Below are positions 51,701 through 64,000 of a stretch of DNA of 64,000 bases, piece after piece. Every line of letters starts with the position of its first letter. Position 1 is the first letter of the stretch. A model generated the notes under the pieces. It was not told the DNA's origin. It did not search any database and saw only the letters and a list, made by a program, of their open reading frames with translations. The stretch covers positions 5,351,703-5,415,702 of the forward strand of contig NC_064037.1 of assembly GCF_932526225.1 (NCBI RefSeq). The letters run 5' to 3'. The stretch is from Nematostella vectensis (lineage: Eukaryota > Cnidaria > Anthozoa > Actiniaria > Edwardsiidae). A program made the position numbers and the translations under genes.

Positions 51701-54700
51701 CTAGGTGCTTATTTAAAACTGTGTCTTTAAATCAGCATTTACAGTATATTTGACTGTATAATGAAGCACTGGGTGTTAATCTAATGTTCCTTTTTTTAGC
51801 TTTCGTAGCATTCTGTGTGTTCTACTAGCTTTTGCCAGCTTCTTCATGGTGGCATACTCACATGCTCTTGGGCTAAGTTTACTTGGTGGGTATAAATTAA
51901 ATTCTTTAGAGGTTGTTGCAACCAATGTGAGAGTTGACAAATGTGGGCTTAAAAATGTGATATTGTAAGAAAAGGGTTTAAAACACTTGAGACAAGGGAG
52001 GGAACCTTTTTTTTCATTGCAAAAACTACATATTTCAGTACTACAGTTGAAAATTTGAAATACTTTTATGCTTCCCCTCTTGTTTAGTTTTTGTAGGTAA
52101 CACTCAGTCACTTTGTTTTTAAATGTTGTTAAAATAAGGATTAACAGATGATAATAAGAAATCATAGTCTTACAAAAAACACTATTAGACTAGCCCTTTC
52201 TTTGGCGAACGCCTGTAAAAAAATAAGAAAATAATTGGTCCTTGCATGCGGTCAAAGGAGGGGCTGCAAATAGTCTAATCGCTGATGTTCCTTCTTAGGA
52301 CTTTGATTTTGCCATGACTCTATCTCTTCCCTACTTAATTTTGTGTTCTTTTTTGTAGGTGTGGCATGTGCCAGTGCAAGTTCTGGCTTTGGAGAAATCA
52401 CTCTACTTAGCTTTTCTGCACATTTTGATAAGTATGTTGTCTTTATTATGTAGCTAAAAGTGTTTTTAACTGTCCCTTTTAGGTATACATTTTATACATA
52501 CTGTATTTGTATTCATTCATTCTTATTGATAACAAGAGAACAGATTGGGGGAACAAATGTACTATTTTAAATGATATTCTTTTTAACAGGGATGTTGTCT
52601 CTACCTGGTCATCAGGGACAGGTTAGTGTTCTATGTATACTTGGTTTTGATTAGGTGTCATTCCTTCTGTTATTAGGCTGAAAAAAATTGATACTTAGTT
52701 TGTGTTACCAGCTCCTTCCCTCCCCACCCACCTAAAAAAGGTTAAATGAATGTATGAGATGGAGGGGCTGGGGGATGGGGGGGGGGGGGGGCACAGCCTC
52801 ATCCCTTTTTGTGCTTAAAAGAAAAAAAACTTTTTTGTTTTTCAATATGATTATTTTTTTTTTTCATAAAAATAAATAAACAATCCCACATAAAAAGATG
52901 TGTTAATTGATTATTCAGAAAATAGGTAGGCAAGCCCACAAACATAAAAAACAACAAGGTAAAAATGAGCATGTACTAAAAATATCTCACACAACATTGT
53001 TACACACAACTTAAATCCTGTCTCTCCTAAAAACTGCCTGTTCCAACATAGGCTCCACCTGCAGTCCATTTGGGTGATGGCCCTGCGTTGTTTAATGTTT
53101 GATTCGAGTGTTCTTGTTCATCAGGGGCAGCTGGTGTGTTTGGGGCCCTATCATATGCTGGCCTTATATCAGCTGGTGTTTCGCCCAGGAATACAATACT
53201 TATCATGAATGTTGTGCCAGTCTTGTTCATCATCAGGTAAACAGCATCATGATCTTAAGGGCCTGTGGTACTATCTCGTTGCTACGAAACTCTGTTGCTG
53301 GGAAAGGGAAAAGCGCTTCATTCAGTTAAATGGACTAAAATCGACACATGCCTTCAAACTTGATTCTGTGACCCAGTGGTTAGCACCTTTGACTCGTAAG
53401 CAAGCATTCCGGGTTCAATCTTTGAAACTCCAGTTCTAATTTTGTTTTTTCTTTTTTTCCAAGAGATTAAAATAAACTTTCAACATTTTGTAAAAGCGCC
53501 GAGAAAACACATTCTACAACAGATGTGAATTTTTTTCACTCAAACTATTGATATTACCATTCCTAACAACTAATCGCATGGGATTTTTGACTTTCGAAGA
53601 AAAGAAAAGTTATTACCAAATATCTGGTTTTCGAAGAACATAAAAATTTGTCATTTTTCGCGGTATCAAAATTTTGCAAATCCAATGTGTGAAGTTTTAG
53701 AAAATAGTGATTCCTGCAAAAAAATTATGTTAATTTGAACAGTAGGTTCTTTGACAGGTTGTTTTGTTCTGGGTCACGTGATCATGGGAGGGGTCAGATG
53801 ACATAATCACTTGTGTCATTTATGTCTAAAACACTTATGTTGAAAGTTCCAAGAGATTTGATAATAAAAAACAGAAGATTTTATAAAACAAACAAATTTC
53901 CCTAGCAACGGACTCAAAAGATAGTACCATAGGCCCTTAATGATAATCCTTTTTAGTGAGCTATGTTATTTTGCATTTAGTTCTAGTATCGATTTGCTAA
54001 GAAACTATTGCTATCGGCATTTTAAGTGATAATAGTACAGTATTAGGATAAGTTATGACATTTAGAAAAATAACTTCATAGATAGTTATGAATGTTCATG
54101 AAATAATGAAATAAAATTGGAAACAGGAAAATCTTTTAGAACCTTAAAAAGATTTTGGCAATATCACCCCCACCCCTCCATATTTTTTGTTAGAATAAAA
54201 GCCAGCCATCTTTAAACCTGATCTGTATGTTGTCACACCCTCATGTTTTAATAATACAACCAGTAAGTAAAGACTCTGATGAACTGGCTGGAAGATCTGC
54301 TCAAATGAATGAAATCAAGTACCATTGTCTGCTAAAAGGAGTAACCCTTGAATTCCAAAATTCTGGTTTAACAGGCCTGTAGCTAGGATTTTGTGCAGGG
54401 GGGGGGGGGGTTGTTTACCCATATAGCGCACCATTTTCTTGTAGGTAGCTCTCCCTAACCCACAGTGGTACTCAATTTTCTTTCATTACAATGGACCTTC
54501 CAGTAGAGTTGGGGGGAGGGGGGTTTTCCAAACCCCATGAACCACACCTGGCTACTGGCCTGCTATGGGTCTGTTCTATTCGATCAATCAAATCAATTGT
54601 CTAAATTATCAGTTACCAAGCTTGCAACTCACATAGGTAATTTTGATTGATTTGTATCTTTTATACTGTATTTGACTTTTTACAGCTTCTGGTATATCTT

Positions 54701-57102
54701 GGTTCATCCTGAATATCTCCAAGGCTCCTACCTCATCAACTATGCTACTGTGCACTACAAAACAGAAGAGCATGAGCAGCTGTTCAAAAGTGATTCTGGA
54801 GGTTAGTAGTGTAGATCAAGACAGTGCTATCACCAACAATAGGAGTGAGAGAATAGTGTATACCACACAGTGAATGAGACAAAAAGGGTGGGACCCATTC
54901 TTTATACGATCATGCTCTTCTCTAGCTCAATAATTTTGCTGAAACCCCAAAGAAACACCTGTTATGCTCGCTAACACATGGAAATTAGTCAGCCAAGCTA
55001 ATAAAAGTGTGATTTTCTCCAAAAGCCATTTTATTAAATGGGGCAATGTGTTGTACAACAACCCTCTCCCCAATGTGTACAACAGGGTTACGCAAACTAC
55101 TTGCAATAATTTGTAAAGACAAACAGGGTTTTCTGGAGACAAGCCTGTATATATTGTGCTTGCTATCTTTAGCTTAATGTCCAATTAAATGAATGGGAAC
55201 AGTTGTTATCCAACCCATGTTTTTTTTAGTTCAAGGTACCAACAAAAGTGAGATCTCAAAAATGACCTTCAGCCAGAAGTTAGTAGTCACTAAGGTATGA
55301 TATTTTGAATCCAACGCTGGTTTCTCTAAGCTGGGTAACTTGGGTTTGTAGGACAAATGTATATAATGGATTTCTGTTTTTTTTAGGCTTTTAAAGGTTC
55401 TTAAATTCTAGGTTCTTGCAAGCTTCTATTATCTTTCTTGAACATAAAGAGTTCCAATAATGATCAATTTTTAAGAGGATGGATTAGTTAATTTTCTTAT
55501 CCCCTCAGGGTCTTCTCAAGTATATGATACCTCTATTTCTGGTTTACTTTGCTGAGTATTTCATAAACCAAGGCTTGGTAAGTACAAGCTCCTATTTCCT
55601 ACTTTGACAATTAATAGGTGCTTACTGAATATCTATTGAGATAATTTTTTTTAAGCATGAGTTGATATTCTGGAAAGACATCTGGATTACACCTTCAGAG
55701 CAGTATAGATGGTTAGTAAACTGCAGCCATTCACTAGCTATCTCTCATACTTATAGTCTAAATACCAATATTTCTACAAAAGCATTAATAAACTTCTTTT
55801 GAATAAACAATGAATTTAAGACTAAAAGCAGAATAAAACTATTATAATAGAATGTGGATAGATGCAATGGAAATGTCAATATATGACATTTTGTTATTTA
55901 CTTCAGGTATCAGGTTGACTATCAGCTTGGGGTGTTGATCTCAAGATCATCTGTCAATATACTTCCTATCAAGAATATATGTCTATTGACTGGACTACAG
56001 GTGGGTTAACCCCTGCATTTTTATCCTTACTTGTACTGTCATCTCTGAGGATATGCATTGTGTATTGATCTGCCGTTGCATTGAGTAATGAGCAAATTAC
56101 AAAATCCTGTTGTGCTGTTTTAGAAAAGACCCATACCAAAATATTGGAAAAAGGGTATTCTCACTACCCTGCTCTCCAGAATTTTTAAATGGAAATTTGC
56201 TGCAATACAGGATCTATTTTAAAAACAACAGCAATGTGATGCTCTATAAACCATAAAAAAAATTAATTAAAAATTTAGAATTTTCAGTGCATTGTATGAG
56301 GTTCCAATGTAACCAACTGTTGTTGATTTAGTGGGTGAATCTGGCAGTGCTGGCGTTCGAATCCATCTATCACTTCCTGCCTTCTGTGTGGATCATGTTT
56401 GCAATTGTGTTCTTTGAGGGACTGCTTGGTGGAGCAGTGTATGTAAATGCATTCTACAGAGTTTCCAAAGAGGTACATGTTCTTTGATAATATCAATCTT
56501 AAACCAAAGTAGAATGGGTGTGGCCAACATAGATTTTTTACTCTTTGAATTATGTTGAATACACTGCGAAAGCAAATGACAGACAATGACGATTTTGATT
56601 GGCCATTTGACGTGAAAAGTATGGCATCTTAACTAGACCTAAACAATATGACTATCATATGTGACATTTTTGTAGACGATTTTCCCAGTGGGATCTGGTC
56701 ACTCTTGCTAAACTTGCAGTTCTAATTTACCTGTATCTAATCTTGTTTCATTAAGTTGCTTGTCTATCCTGGCTGGTAGGGATAGACAAGGGCTGGTAGT
56801 GCTATAGCCCTACCCCTTTTGGCTTGGGTTGATTTTTTTCAGGGCTCCAAATATATACTTGTTTGTCTTGGCCAAATTTTTAGCCACTACCACTTATTTT
56901 AGCCTCTACCATTTAAAATAGTCCCTGTAGTCCCTGCCTAAATCGTTTTCATTTTTCCCTTTAGGTACCACCCTCGGAGCGTGAATTCTGTATGGGAATT
57001 ACAAGCGTGGCTGATAGTACGGGGATCGCTCTTGCTGGTGCAACAGCATTACCAGCTCACAATGCATTATGCAAATATTGGCTCCATAGGGTCTTCCGCT
57101 GA
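48772..57102 (+). CDS. CLN3: CLN3 / battenin, complete 16-exon gene
   Basis: Exons 48772-48850, 49103-49151, 49940-50024, 50837-50920, 51059-51138, 51800-51885, 52359-52431, 52590-52621, 53125-53236, 54686-54801, 55230-55294, 55509-55577, 55656-55711, 55907-56000, 56332-56472 and 56965-57102 join in phase to 452 codons (human 438). All splice sites are GT-AG. Diagnostic blocks: [64 protein letters not shown] and FFEGLLGGAVYVNAF. Battenin is a multi-pass lysosomal/endosomal membrane protein; in humans it is needed for glycerophosphodiester export and its loss causes Batten disease. The N-terminus is hydrophilic and acidic. The C-terminus ends HRVFR and lacks the prenylation motif of the vertebrate protein. 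This locus is the parent of the duplicate at 1819-16885. Confidence 0.97.
50035..50400. repeat. Minisatellite, about 67 bp unit (copy B, short allele)
   Basis: Same CT-rich unit as at 2335-2975, with about two full copies in CLN3 intron 3. Confidence 0.88.
51218..51384. mobile_element. Small MITE with 12 bp inverted ends (copy B)
   Basis: Counterpart of 10061-10230 in CLN3 intron 5, with the same ATTACCCTGCTA ends. Confidence 0.65.
53259..53936. mobile_element. TTAA-flanked MITE (copy B)
   Basis: Counterpart of 13670-14420 in CLN3 intron 9, flanked by TTAA (53255-53258 and 53937-53940). It lacks about 70 bp around 53496 that copy A has. Confidence 0.75.
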
Positions 57103-57239
57103 GAAATCATGTTTTTCAAGTTAAACATTGTTAGCAAGCATTTCTTCTTGCAGATACTTGCAGATATGCTGGGTAGACATAAAGATTATAATATGGGAAT
57201 TGTAAATATTTTGAATACTGAAAGAATAAATAATATTTG

Positions 57240-58255
57240 ACTGTTATGTGTGGTCTGGTGAGGGTGACAAAGAGGTGGAGGGGTGAGGGTGACAAGTTGG
57301 GGGAGTAATGGTGATGGGGGGGGGGGGGGGGTGAGGGTGACAAAGAGGTGGAGGGGCGAGGGTGACAAGTTGGGGGAGTAATGGTGATGGGGGGGGGGGG
57401 GGGGTAAGGGTGACAAAGAGGTGGAGGGGTAAGGGTGACAAGTTGGGGGAGTAATGGTGATGGGGGGGGGGGGGTGAGGGTGACAAAGAGGTGGAGGGGT
57501 GAGGGTGACAAGTTGGGGGAGTAATGGTGATGGGGGAGGGGTGAGGGTGACAAAGAGGTGGAGGGGTGAGGGTGACAAGTTGGGGGAGTAATGGTGATTG
57601 GGGGGGGGGTGAGGGTGACAAAGAGGTGGAGGGGTGAGGGTGACAAGTTGGGGGAGTAATGGTGATGGGGGGGGGGGGGGTAAGGGTGACAAAGAGGTGG
57701 AGGGGTAAGGGTGACAAGTTGGGGGAGTAATGGTGATGGGGGGGGGGTGAGGGTGACAAAGAGGTGGAGGGGTGAGGGTGACAAGTTGGGGGAGTAATGG
57801 GGGAGGGGGTGAGGGTGACAAAGAGGTGGAGGGGTGAGGGTGACAAGTTGGGGGAGTAATGGTGATGGGGGGGGGGGGGGGTAAGGGTGACAAAGAGGTG
57901 GAGGGGTAAGGGTGACAAGTTGGGGGAGTAATGGTGATGGGGGGGGGGGGGTGAGGGTGACAAAGAGGTGGAGGGGTGAGGGTGACAAGTTGGGGGAGTA
58001 ATGGTGATTGGGGGGGGTGAGGGTGACAAAGAGGTGGAGGGGTGAGGGTGACAAGTTGGGGGAGTAATGGTGATGGGGGGGGGGGTGAGGGTGACAAAGA
58101 GGTGGAGGGGTGAGGGTGACAAGTTGGGGGAGTAATGGTGATGGGGGAGGGGTGAGGGTGACAAAGAGGTGGAGGGGTGAGGGTGACAAGTTGGGGGAGG
58201 AGTAATGGTGATGAGGGGGATGATGGTAATGAGGGGGGGTGATGGTGACAAGAAG
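57240..58255. repeat. G-rich minisatellite, unit about 60 bp
   Basis: Sixteen or so units of gtgacaaagaggtggagggg plus gtgacaagttgggggagtaa, separated by G runs of variable length (5-17). Minus-strand frames are open across it only because the repeat lacks stops; they are not genes. The G runs could form quadruplexes. Confidence 0.93.
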
Positions 58256-59695
58256 GTGGAGGGGTCAGGGTGACAAGTTGGGGAGAGGTAATGGCGCAAG
58301 TGGTGCAAGGGTTAGGGTGACAAGTTGGGAAGGGGTAATGGTGCAAGGGTTAGGGTGACAAGTTGGGGAGGGGTAATGGAGCAAGGGTTAGGGTGACAAG
58401 TTGGGGAGGGGTAATGGAGCAAGGGTTAGGGTGACAAGTTGGGGAGGGGTAATGGAGCAAGGGTTAGGGTGACAAGTTGGGGAGGGGTGATGGTGCGAGT
58501 GGTGCAAGGGTTAGGGTGACAAGTTGGGGAGGGGTAATGGAGCAAGGGTTAGGGTGACAAGTTGGGGAGGGGTAATGGAGCAAGGGTTAGGGTGACAAGT
58601 TGGGGAGGGGTGATGGTGCGAGTGGTGCAAGGGTTAGGGTGACAAGTTGGGAAGGGGTAATGGTGCAAGGGTTAGGGTGACAAGTTGGGAAGGGGTAATG
58701 GTGCAAGGGCTAGGGTGACAAGTTGGGAAGGGGTAATGGTGCGAGTGGTGCAAGGGTTAGGGTGACAAGTTGGGGAGGGGTAATGGAGCAAGGGTTAGGG
58801 TGACAAGTTGGGGAGGGGTAATGGAGCAAGGGTTAGGGTGACAAGTTGGGAAGGGGTAATGGTGCAAGGGTTAGGGTGACAAGTTGGGGAGGGGTAATGG
58901 AGCAAGGGTTAGGGTGACAAGTTGGGAAGGGGTAATGGTGCAAGGGTTAGGGTGACAAGTTTGGGAGGGGTGATGGTGCAAGGGTTAGGGTGACAAGTTG
59001 GGGAGGGGTAATGGTGCGAGTGGAGCAAGGGTTAGGGTGACAAGTTGGGGAGGGGTAATGGAGCAAGGGTTAGGGTGACAAGTTGGGGAGGGGTAATGGT
59101 GCGAGTGGTGCAAGGGTTAGGGTGACAAGTTGGGGAGGGGTAATGGTGCAAGGGTTAGGGTGACAAGTTAGGAAGGGGTAATGGTGCAAGGGTTAGGGTG
59201 ACAAGTTGGGAAGGGGTAATGGTGCAAGGGTTAGGGTGACAAGTTGGGGAGGGGTAATGGTGCAAGGGTTAGGGTGACAAGTTGGGGAGGGGTAATGGAG
59301 CAAGGGTTAGGGTGACAAGTTGGGAAGGGGTAATGGAGCAAGGGTTAGGTTGACAAGTTGGGGAGGGGTAATGGAGCAAGGTTTAGGGTGACAAGTTGGG
59401 AAGGGGTAATGGAGCAAGGGTTAGGGTGACAAGTTGGGGAGGGGTTATGGAGCAAGGGTTAGGGTGACAAGTTGGGGAGGGGTAATGACGCGAGTGGTGC
59501 AAGGGTTAGGGTGACAAGTTGGGAAGGGGTAATGGTGCAAGGGTTTGGTGACAAGTTGGGAAGGGGTAATGGTGCAAGGGTTAGGGTGACAAGTTGGGGA
59601 GGGGTGATGGCATGAATGGTGGAGGGGTGAGGGTGACAAGTTGGGGAGGGGTGATGGCGTGAGGGGGAAAGGGTGACAAGGTGGGGAAGGTAACG
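58256..59695. repeat. G-rich minisatellite, unit about 38 bp
   Basis: More than 30 units of gggttagggtgacaagttgg plus ggaggggtaatggagcaa, with alternating gtgcgagtggtgcaa inserts. It is related to the preceding array through the shared gtgacaagttgg core, so one probably evolved from the other. Confidence 0.93.
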
Positions 59696-59896
59696 TGAAG
59701 GAAGATTCTTGAAACTTCACATAATTTCTTACAAATTTTGAGGTATAAAAACCCTTAAGCCCTAACTATAGTATGTTGCACTCCATTAACATTATGCTTG
59801 GGCTACCTGTGCATAGACGCCACATGGATGTGTGAACTGATTGATAGAAACAAGCAAGAGGAAAACTCTGCTAGCAGGGTAGTCAGGTGTTCAAAA

Positions 59897-60057
59897 CCAG
59901 CAGCGTAGCCAGGAGTTTTAACAAGAGGGGGCCCAATAGGCCCTTTCAAGGAATTTTCTCTTGTATTTTAGATAATGCATCATATATTTTTTTGAATTTT
60001 TGGCTGCTAGAAGGGGGGGCAGGCCCCCTGGGCCACCCCCCTGGCTACGCCCCTGAA
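59897..60057. mobile_element. MITE with GCGTAGCCAGG ends
   Basis: The left end gcgtagccagg and right end cctggctacgc are inverted around about 140 bases ending in a C/G-rich gggggcaggccccctgggcc stretch. Elements with this GGCGTAGCC end are widespread in animals. TSD not clear. Confidence 0.6.
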
Positions 60058-61171
60058 AACAATCTAGATTTTTGAGATATAAAGGATGTATAAACATTTC
60101 AGTGAGTGTGTACCCACTAGGCAAGTGAGCCAATTTAGGGAATCAGAAACTTGGATTTATTTCTTATTTTCTATTTTCCCTCGAAAAGTAACACTCATTG
60201 ACGTTCTGAACTCGCTCATGACTGACATCCATCAGCACATTTTGGATAGACGACAGTTGATTAGATGTAAAGTCTAATATGTCACCGTTGTCTCAGGGAG
60301 CGGTCATTTATTGCTGTGTGGGGGTCGGCAAATATGTAGGAGGGGGCTACGTTTTTTGGGGCGCCAATTTAAAGGGGGTCACATTTTTTGGGGGCTGTCA
60401 TTTAAAGAGGGGTCACATTTTTTTGGACGCAGAATTTAAGTCTGGTTCTAATATAATACTGAGCAACAGAGTCATTGTTCAAATGAATTTTTTTTCGGTT
60501 TACAATGTTTCCTACTATTGTATATCTAGTTCCATATTGTTCAGGTACTAATCTTGTCTTTACATCAATAAATGTTAAGAATCCCTCTCATGGTTGACAG
60601 ACAAAGCCAAGTGTTCTAATCAGTTGAACAAAACGAATACTTTAAAATGTTCCAAAACCTAGGTTCAAATGCCTTTGTTAACGTTGTCGACGACATGGTC
60701 GTTTTCTAGCGACACCAGTATTTCTTGTTTATCTCTAGCGAAAGTGAAGATTCATACTTAAATTTAACAGGACAAAATTGTCAGCTGATCTAAATTTTAT
60801 GAGAGGTTATATTCAGTTACACTCAGTATGTATATCAAGTCTCTGTGGTTTTAAAGAGATATGATTATTGAAGAGGTGGTAGGGGCTTCAAATTTTTGGG
60901 CATCTGGTCTAGGGGGGGGGCACGATTTTTGGGCTTGGATTTAGGGCGGGGCAATATTTTTGAACCCAGGGTTTTGCAAAAATGCGGGCAAAAAAATGGT
61001 GGCAAACTTCAAGAAAAAAATTGTGTATTTAATTTGGTACCTGTTGCAATCTGAGCATCGCCTCGAATATAGGCAAAAAGACGGAGCTCAATGATCACAG
61101 TATTAGGCGGCCCTGGCCAAACGAGGGACGCCTGGCGCTTTCGGAAAATGGGGTAACTTCTCTCTCGAGAG
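60058..61171. other. Intergenic, low-complexity GT-rich stretch
   Basis: No gene seen. Around 60340-60440 and 60890-60970 are decayed repeats of the type gggggtcacattttttggg, suggesting degenerate transposon sequence. Confidence 0.35.
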
Positions 61172-61383
61172 CATACCTGTCAACCTCCGAAAATCTCAAG
61201 GCTTGAGAATTTTTTGGGGGAGGGGTGGGGTATATTCTTTTTTTTTGGGGGGGGGGAGGGTTGGGTTTAACCTTGCAGGCGTTTGCCGTATAAAAAGCTC
61301 TCGCGAACAAATCCTCAACGCGGGAGAAGGGGTAAAAAAAAATCTTGAGACTCCCGCCTAATGCGGGAGAGTTGACAGGTATG
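61172..61383. mobile_element. 212 bp MITE with 13 bp TIR and 6 bp TSD
   Basis: The ends CATACCTGTCAAC and GTTGACAGGTATG are exact inverted repeats, flanked by CGAGAG on both sides (61166-61171 and 61384-61389). Related pieces lie at 62251-62265 (one end only) and 62909-62965 (internal part, opposite orientation). Confidence 0.8.
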
Positions 61384-63046
61384 CGAGAGTGCGATATTAT
61401 TTACATTTAAAAGCCGGGTAAACCCCACGAAAACATGTCGTATGGCAATAAAACTTGGCATCGTTTCATTTCAAGGCCTAAAATACTGATATATTGGTAT
61501 AAACCACTCGTTTGAATTTTTTTTATAATTCTGAGAAACCTTTTATGTGAAAAGTTTTTTTTCCGGTTTCAAAAAACGCTAAAACACGAAAATCAAGAAT
61601 TACCTACTGAGGCAAAGCAAGTGGAATTACCGGTTTTTTTTGTTTTTTGTTGTTTTTTTGGCCTGGCTACCAAGCTCATACTGCCGACAGGTTTACAGAC
61701 GAAAATATCTGAATATGCTGTATATAAAAAACAGCACATTGAAATCGATTGGCTTTTGTTTACCGGTGAATATCTATCTATCCGACTGATAAAAATTGGT
61801 TCCCGAAAGAAAAGTTATCCCTCGATTTGAATTGCTACCGTGGATAAACGGCAAGAAAACTGGTTTGACAAGTAAGGTTAAAACAGGAATTCCGGTATAA
61901 ATCAACCTACCCGGTTTTTCCCTGTATATAGCAGAAATCGAGAGAGCGGGGAACGACTGAAGGGGACGGAACAGGCGACTAGATATTGTTTACGGTTCGA
62001 TAGAGATTCTTAAAAGTACTTTACTTTTTAAAAAGAGCCAGGGTCATGTATGAAATAGAGGAGGTGCCGCTTGTATGGATAGAACTCAAAGATGAAACTA
62101 GGCTCGCCGCAACGCTCTGGATGCCTTCAGTAAGAGAGGATGGAAGCGAACCATCGAAGTTTCCAGCTTTGCTCGGTAAGTGAGTAAATTGATGTACGAT
62201 CGTGAAGCGCGTTTTGGGAGAATTCACTCGAAATTGAACCTTTCCGTGACCATACCTGTCAACACCAAAATTTCTTCCTACGAGGGGGTCCGGGTGTGCG
62301 GGGGGAGGGGGGGGATGGGGTTGGGGTCTGGGGATTTACAAGTGATTGTTTGTGGTTTCTGTGGTATACATGAATACATGACTTCAGGCCTAATGACATT
62401 TATTAGGGTTATGCTAGTCTATTTTGCTACGCACCCTATCTAATGAACACCCCCCTAAACTTGCAAGTGTGAAATGAACGCCCCTGTCTAATAAACACCC
62501 CCTACCCTCCCTCCCAGCTTAAAAACAAATAGCATAGTAGTTCGGCTTCTCCTGTGTGAGACTAGCTTAATGTCAAGAAATGCTTGCTACGCTTCATAAT
62601 TCTGACTGAGATTAGAACCCCAGTACACTTGGGTTTGTCATATTTCCATAGTTTGTAAAGAACGCCTCTCGATAATAGCCCCCCCCCCCACACCCACACT
62701 CAGTCCATCGAAATTTAATAAACGTCCCGGGCGTTTGTTAGATAATTTACGGTATACATATTGTAATAAATGCACAATTTATAGTTTTTTTATCCCTTCA
62801 AATCCTGAAGGAAGACCCCCTAAAAACTCTCTTCGAACTACAGCTAAAACCACGAACTACCTCACGTGCTTGACCTATGAGACAAGACACGCAATTGGCT
62901 TATGACAATACCTGCCAACTCTCCCGCATTAGGCGTGAGTCTCAAGATTTTGGACCCCTTTTCCCGCTCTCTCGTGTTGAGCAACAAATCTCCCTCTTTT
63001 TAGCAATTTTTATCGCTTCAGAAAAATTATTCTATAGAAAATCACC
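61384..63046. other. Intergenic with MITE fragments
   Basis: A possible first exon occurs near 62048-62178 (MYEIEEVPLVWIELKDE, followed by a GTAAGT donor), but no downstream exon was found. Otherwise only MITE fragments at 62251 and 62909 and homopolymer tracts. Confidence 0.35.
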
Positions 63047-63055
63047 AGTTTGCCT

Positions 63056-63990
63056 ATTTTCTATAACCCTGGTTCCAGAGCCTCGAAGGTCTCCCTTTTT
63101 AGTGGCCAGCGAGGTTGAGACGAGGCTCTGGCCTCTCGAAGCGCTATTTTGACTTCTGCCTCACTTCCATGTTAACGGTTTGTGATTAGCATGTGTCTTT
63201 TTCACGCGGTGCTACCTTGGATGTAAACATCTCTTCGCTCTGAAATCGAATTTACGAGTATGAAAAACGCATGAAGACCCAATTTAAAAACAACAACATT
63301 CATCTGTAAACCCATGGGATCGTTGCTGTAGAGTTTTGTGACAAGAATCTGCCCATAGAAGGTGGGGAACATTTTCTCAGGATGAAAGCGCTTCAAGGAG
63401 GAAAAAAAATTCGCGGAATAAGCTCCCGGTTATCCTCGGAATGAGTCTATCAAAGAACTCAAGGGGCAAGTGACCAGTACAATCACTTGCTTGGGAAAGT
63501 TAAATCCACTACCGTTAAGGCGAGAGCAAACGCCGGGAATAAGCTGGAGATTTCTCGTAGCCGGTCGGCAGCACAGAGAAAACATCTTGCCGCTTGATGA
63601 ATCGCAAAGAGACTCCTCTTGAACAGACTTTGCATTTTTAATACTGGTAAATCTTGTAACCACTGCAAAGTAGTATGAAAATTGCGATCAAAATAATCTA
63701 TCGCTCCTTTGTTTGTTTAGATGTTTGTTATTTCGAACAACAAGAATTAAAAAACGGTTTTGACCTTTTGAACTTGAAGCGAAAAAAACAATAGAAAACT
63801 GTCAGAATTTTTGGTTTCCATGACCACGTGTCAATTGGCCAATCAGCCACCATGTTCAGATTCTGAACCTAGCAGAAGTCAAAATAGCGCTTCGAGAGGC
63901 CAGAGCCTCTTCTCAACCTCGCTGGCCACTAATAGAGAGACATTCGAGGCTCTCTGGCTACTAATAGAGAGGCTCTGGAACCAGGGTAAT
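63056..63990. mobile_element. Foldback/MITE-like element with inverted ends of about 100 bp
   Basis: The left end (ccctggttccagagcctcg, then ggccagcgaggttgagacga, then ggcctctcgaagcgctattt) is mirrored at 63873-63990. The right arm has an extra copy of a 35-40 bp segment (tactaatagagaggctct). The interior shows no convincing gene. Confidence 0.75.
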
Positions 63991-64000
63991 TTTCTATTAA

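Larger units (their letters stand above)
49515..56405 (+). repeat. Segmental duplication, copy B (parental CLN3 segment)
   Basis: Matches copy A from intron 2 to mid-exon 15. It lacks the Gypsy and retrozyme insertions and so provides both empty target sites (near 50790 and 51687). Confidence 0.95.

Noticed and set aside
57131-58346. Three long overlapping minus-strand frames of Pro/His/Ser repeats
   Set aside because: All three frames are open at once across a minisatellite, the mark of repeat artefact; no start context, splice site or domain.
57240-59695. CRISPR-like regular repeats
   Set aside because: Units are contiguous with no unique spacers, and the DNA is clearly from an intron-containing eukaryote.
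58256-59695. Interstitial telomere (TTAGGG)
   Set aside because: GGGTTAGGG occurs once per 38 bp unit; there is no run of perfect hexamers.

Overview
The window looks like nuclear DNA of an animal, most likely an anthozoan cnidarian (sea anemone or coral). It is AT-rich with many GT-AG introns and dense with transposons. It carries a complete lysosomal CLN3 gene, a THAP-domain gene, a P2RX7 C-terminal-domain gene and a PRRT4-like membrane protein. The taxon is inferred from the gene and transposon mix, not from a marker gene.

Layout. 1-1826: the edge of a LINE on the minus strand. 1819-16885: a partial segmental duplicate of CLN3, carrying two later insertions. One is an intact-looking Ty3/Gypsy retrotransposon (3366-9632) with two 233 bp LTRs that read as identical. 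The other is a tandem array with a 354 bp unit whose every unit contains a hammerhead ribozyme (10538-12137), i.e. a metazoan retrozyme. 16997-21819: a decayed gene joining a USP-type deubiquitinase domain to a Ulp1-type SUMO protease domain. 22441-26235: a decayed MULE transposase gene with an N-terminal 90 bp repeat region and C2H2 fingers. 26236-35470: a GC-rich virus-like element sitting in the MULE gene. 35.9-40.2 kb: a RecQ-like fragment and the PRRT4-like gene. 41.5-44.8 kb: a convergent P2RX7-domain / THAP-domain pair with inverted flanks. 45.9-48.6 kb: an acidic repeat protein, a long inverted repeat and a LINE fragment. 48772-57102: the parental, complete 16-exon CLN3 gene. 57.2-64 kb: two G-rich minisatellites and several MITE-like elements, with no convincing genes.

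The strongest candidate for an undescribed system is the element at 26236-35470. Its rightward genes include a capsid-like/packaging-ATPase chimera, conserved-looking small membrane proteins and a retroviral-type integrase. On the opposite strand is one long replication gene that reads, in order, as a family B DNA polymerase with unusual motifs, a superfamily 1 helicase and an HNH nuclease. Beyond it lie a small cysteine-rich gene, direct repeats and hairpins. This copy is dead: it has frameshifts, a stop, an internal deletion and a truncated left end. The layout resembles Polintons and adinto-like elements, but the polymerase-helicase-HNH fusion is not the standard Polinton arrangement. The retrozyme and the USP-Ulp1 fusion are the next most interesting items.

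All splice sites, reading frames and repeats were read by eye. Family assignments rest on recognised motifs and no database search was run.
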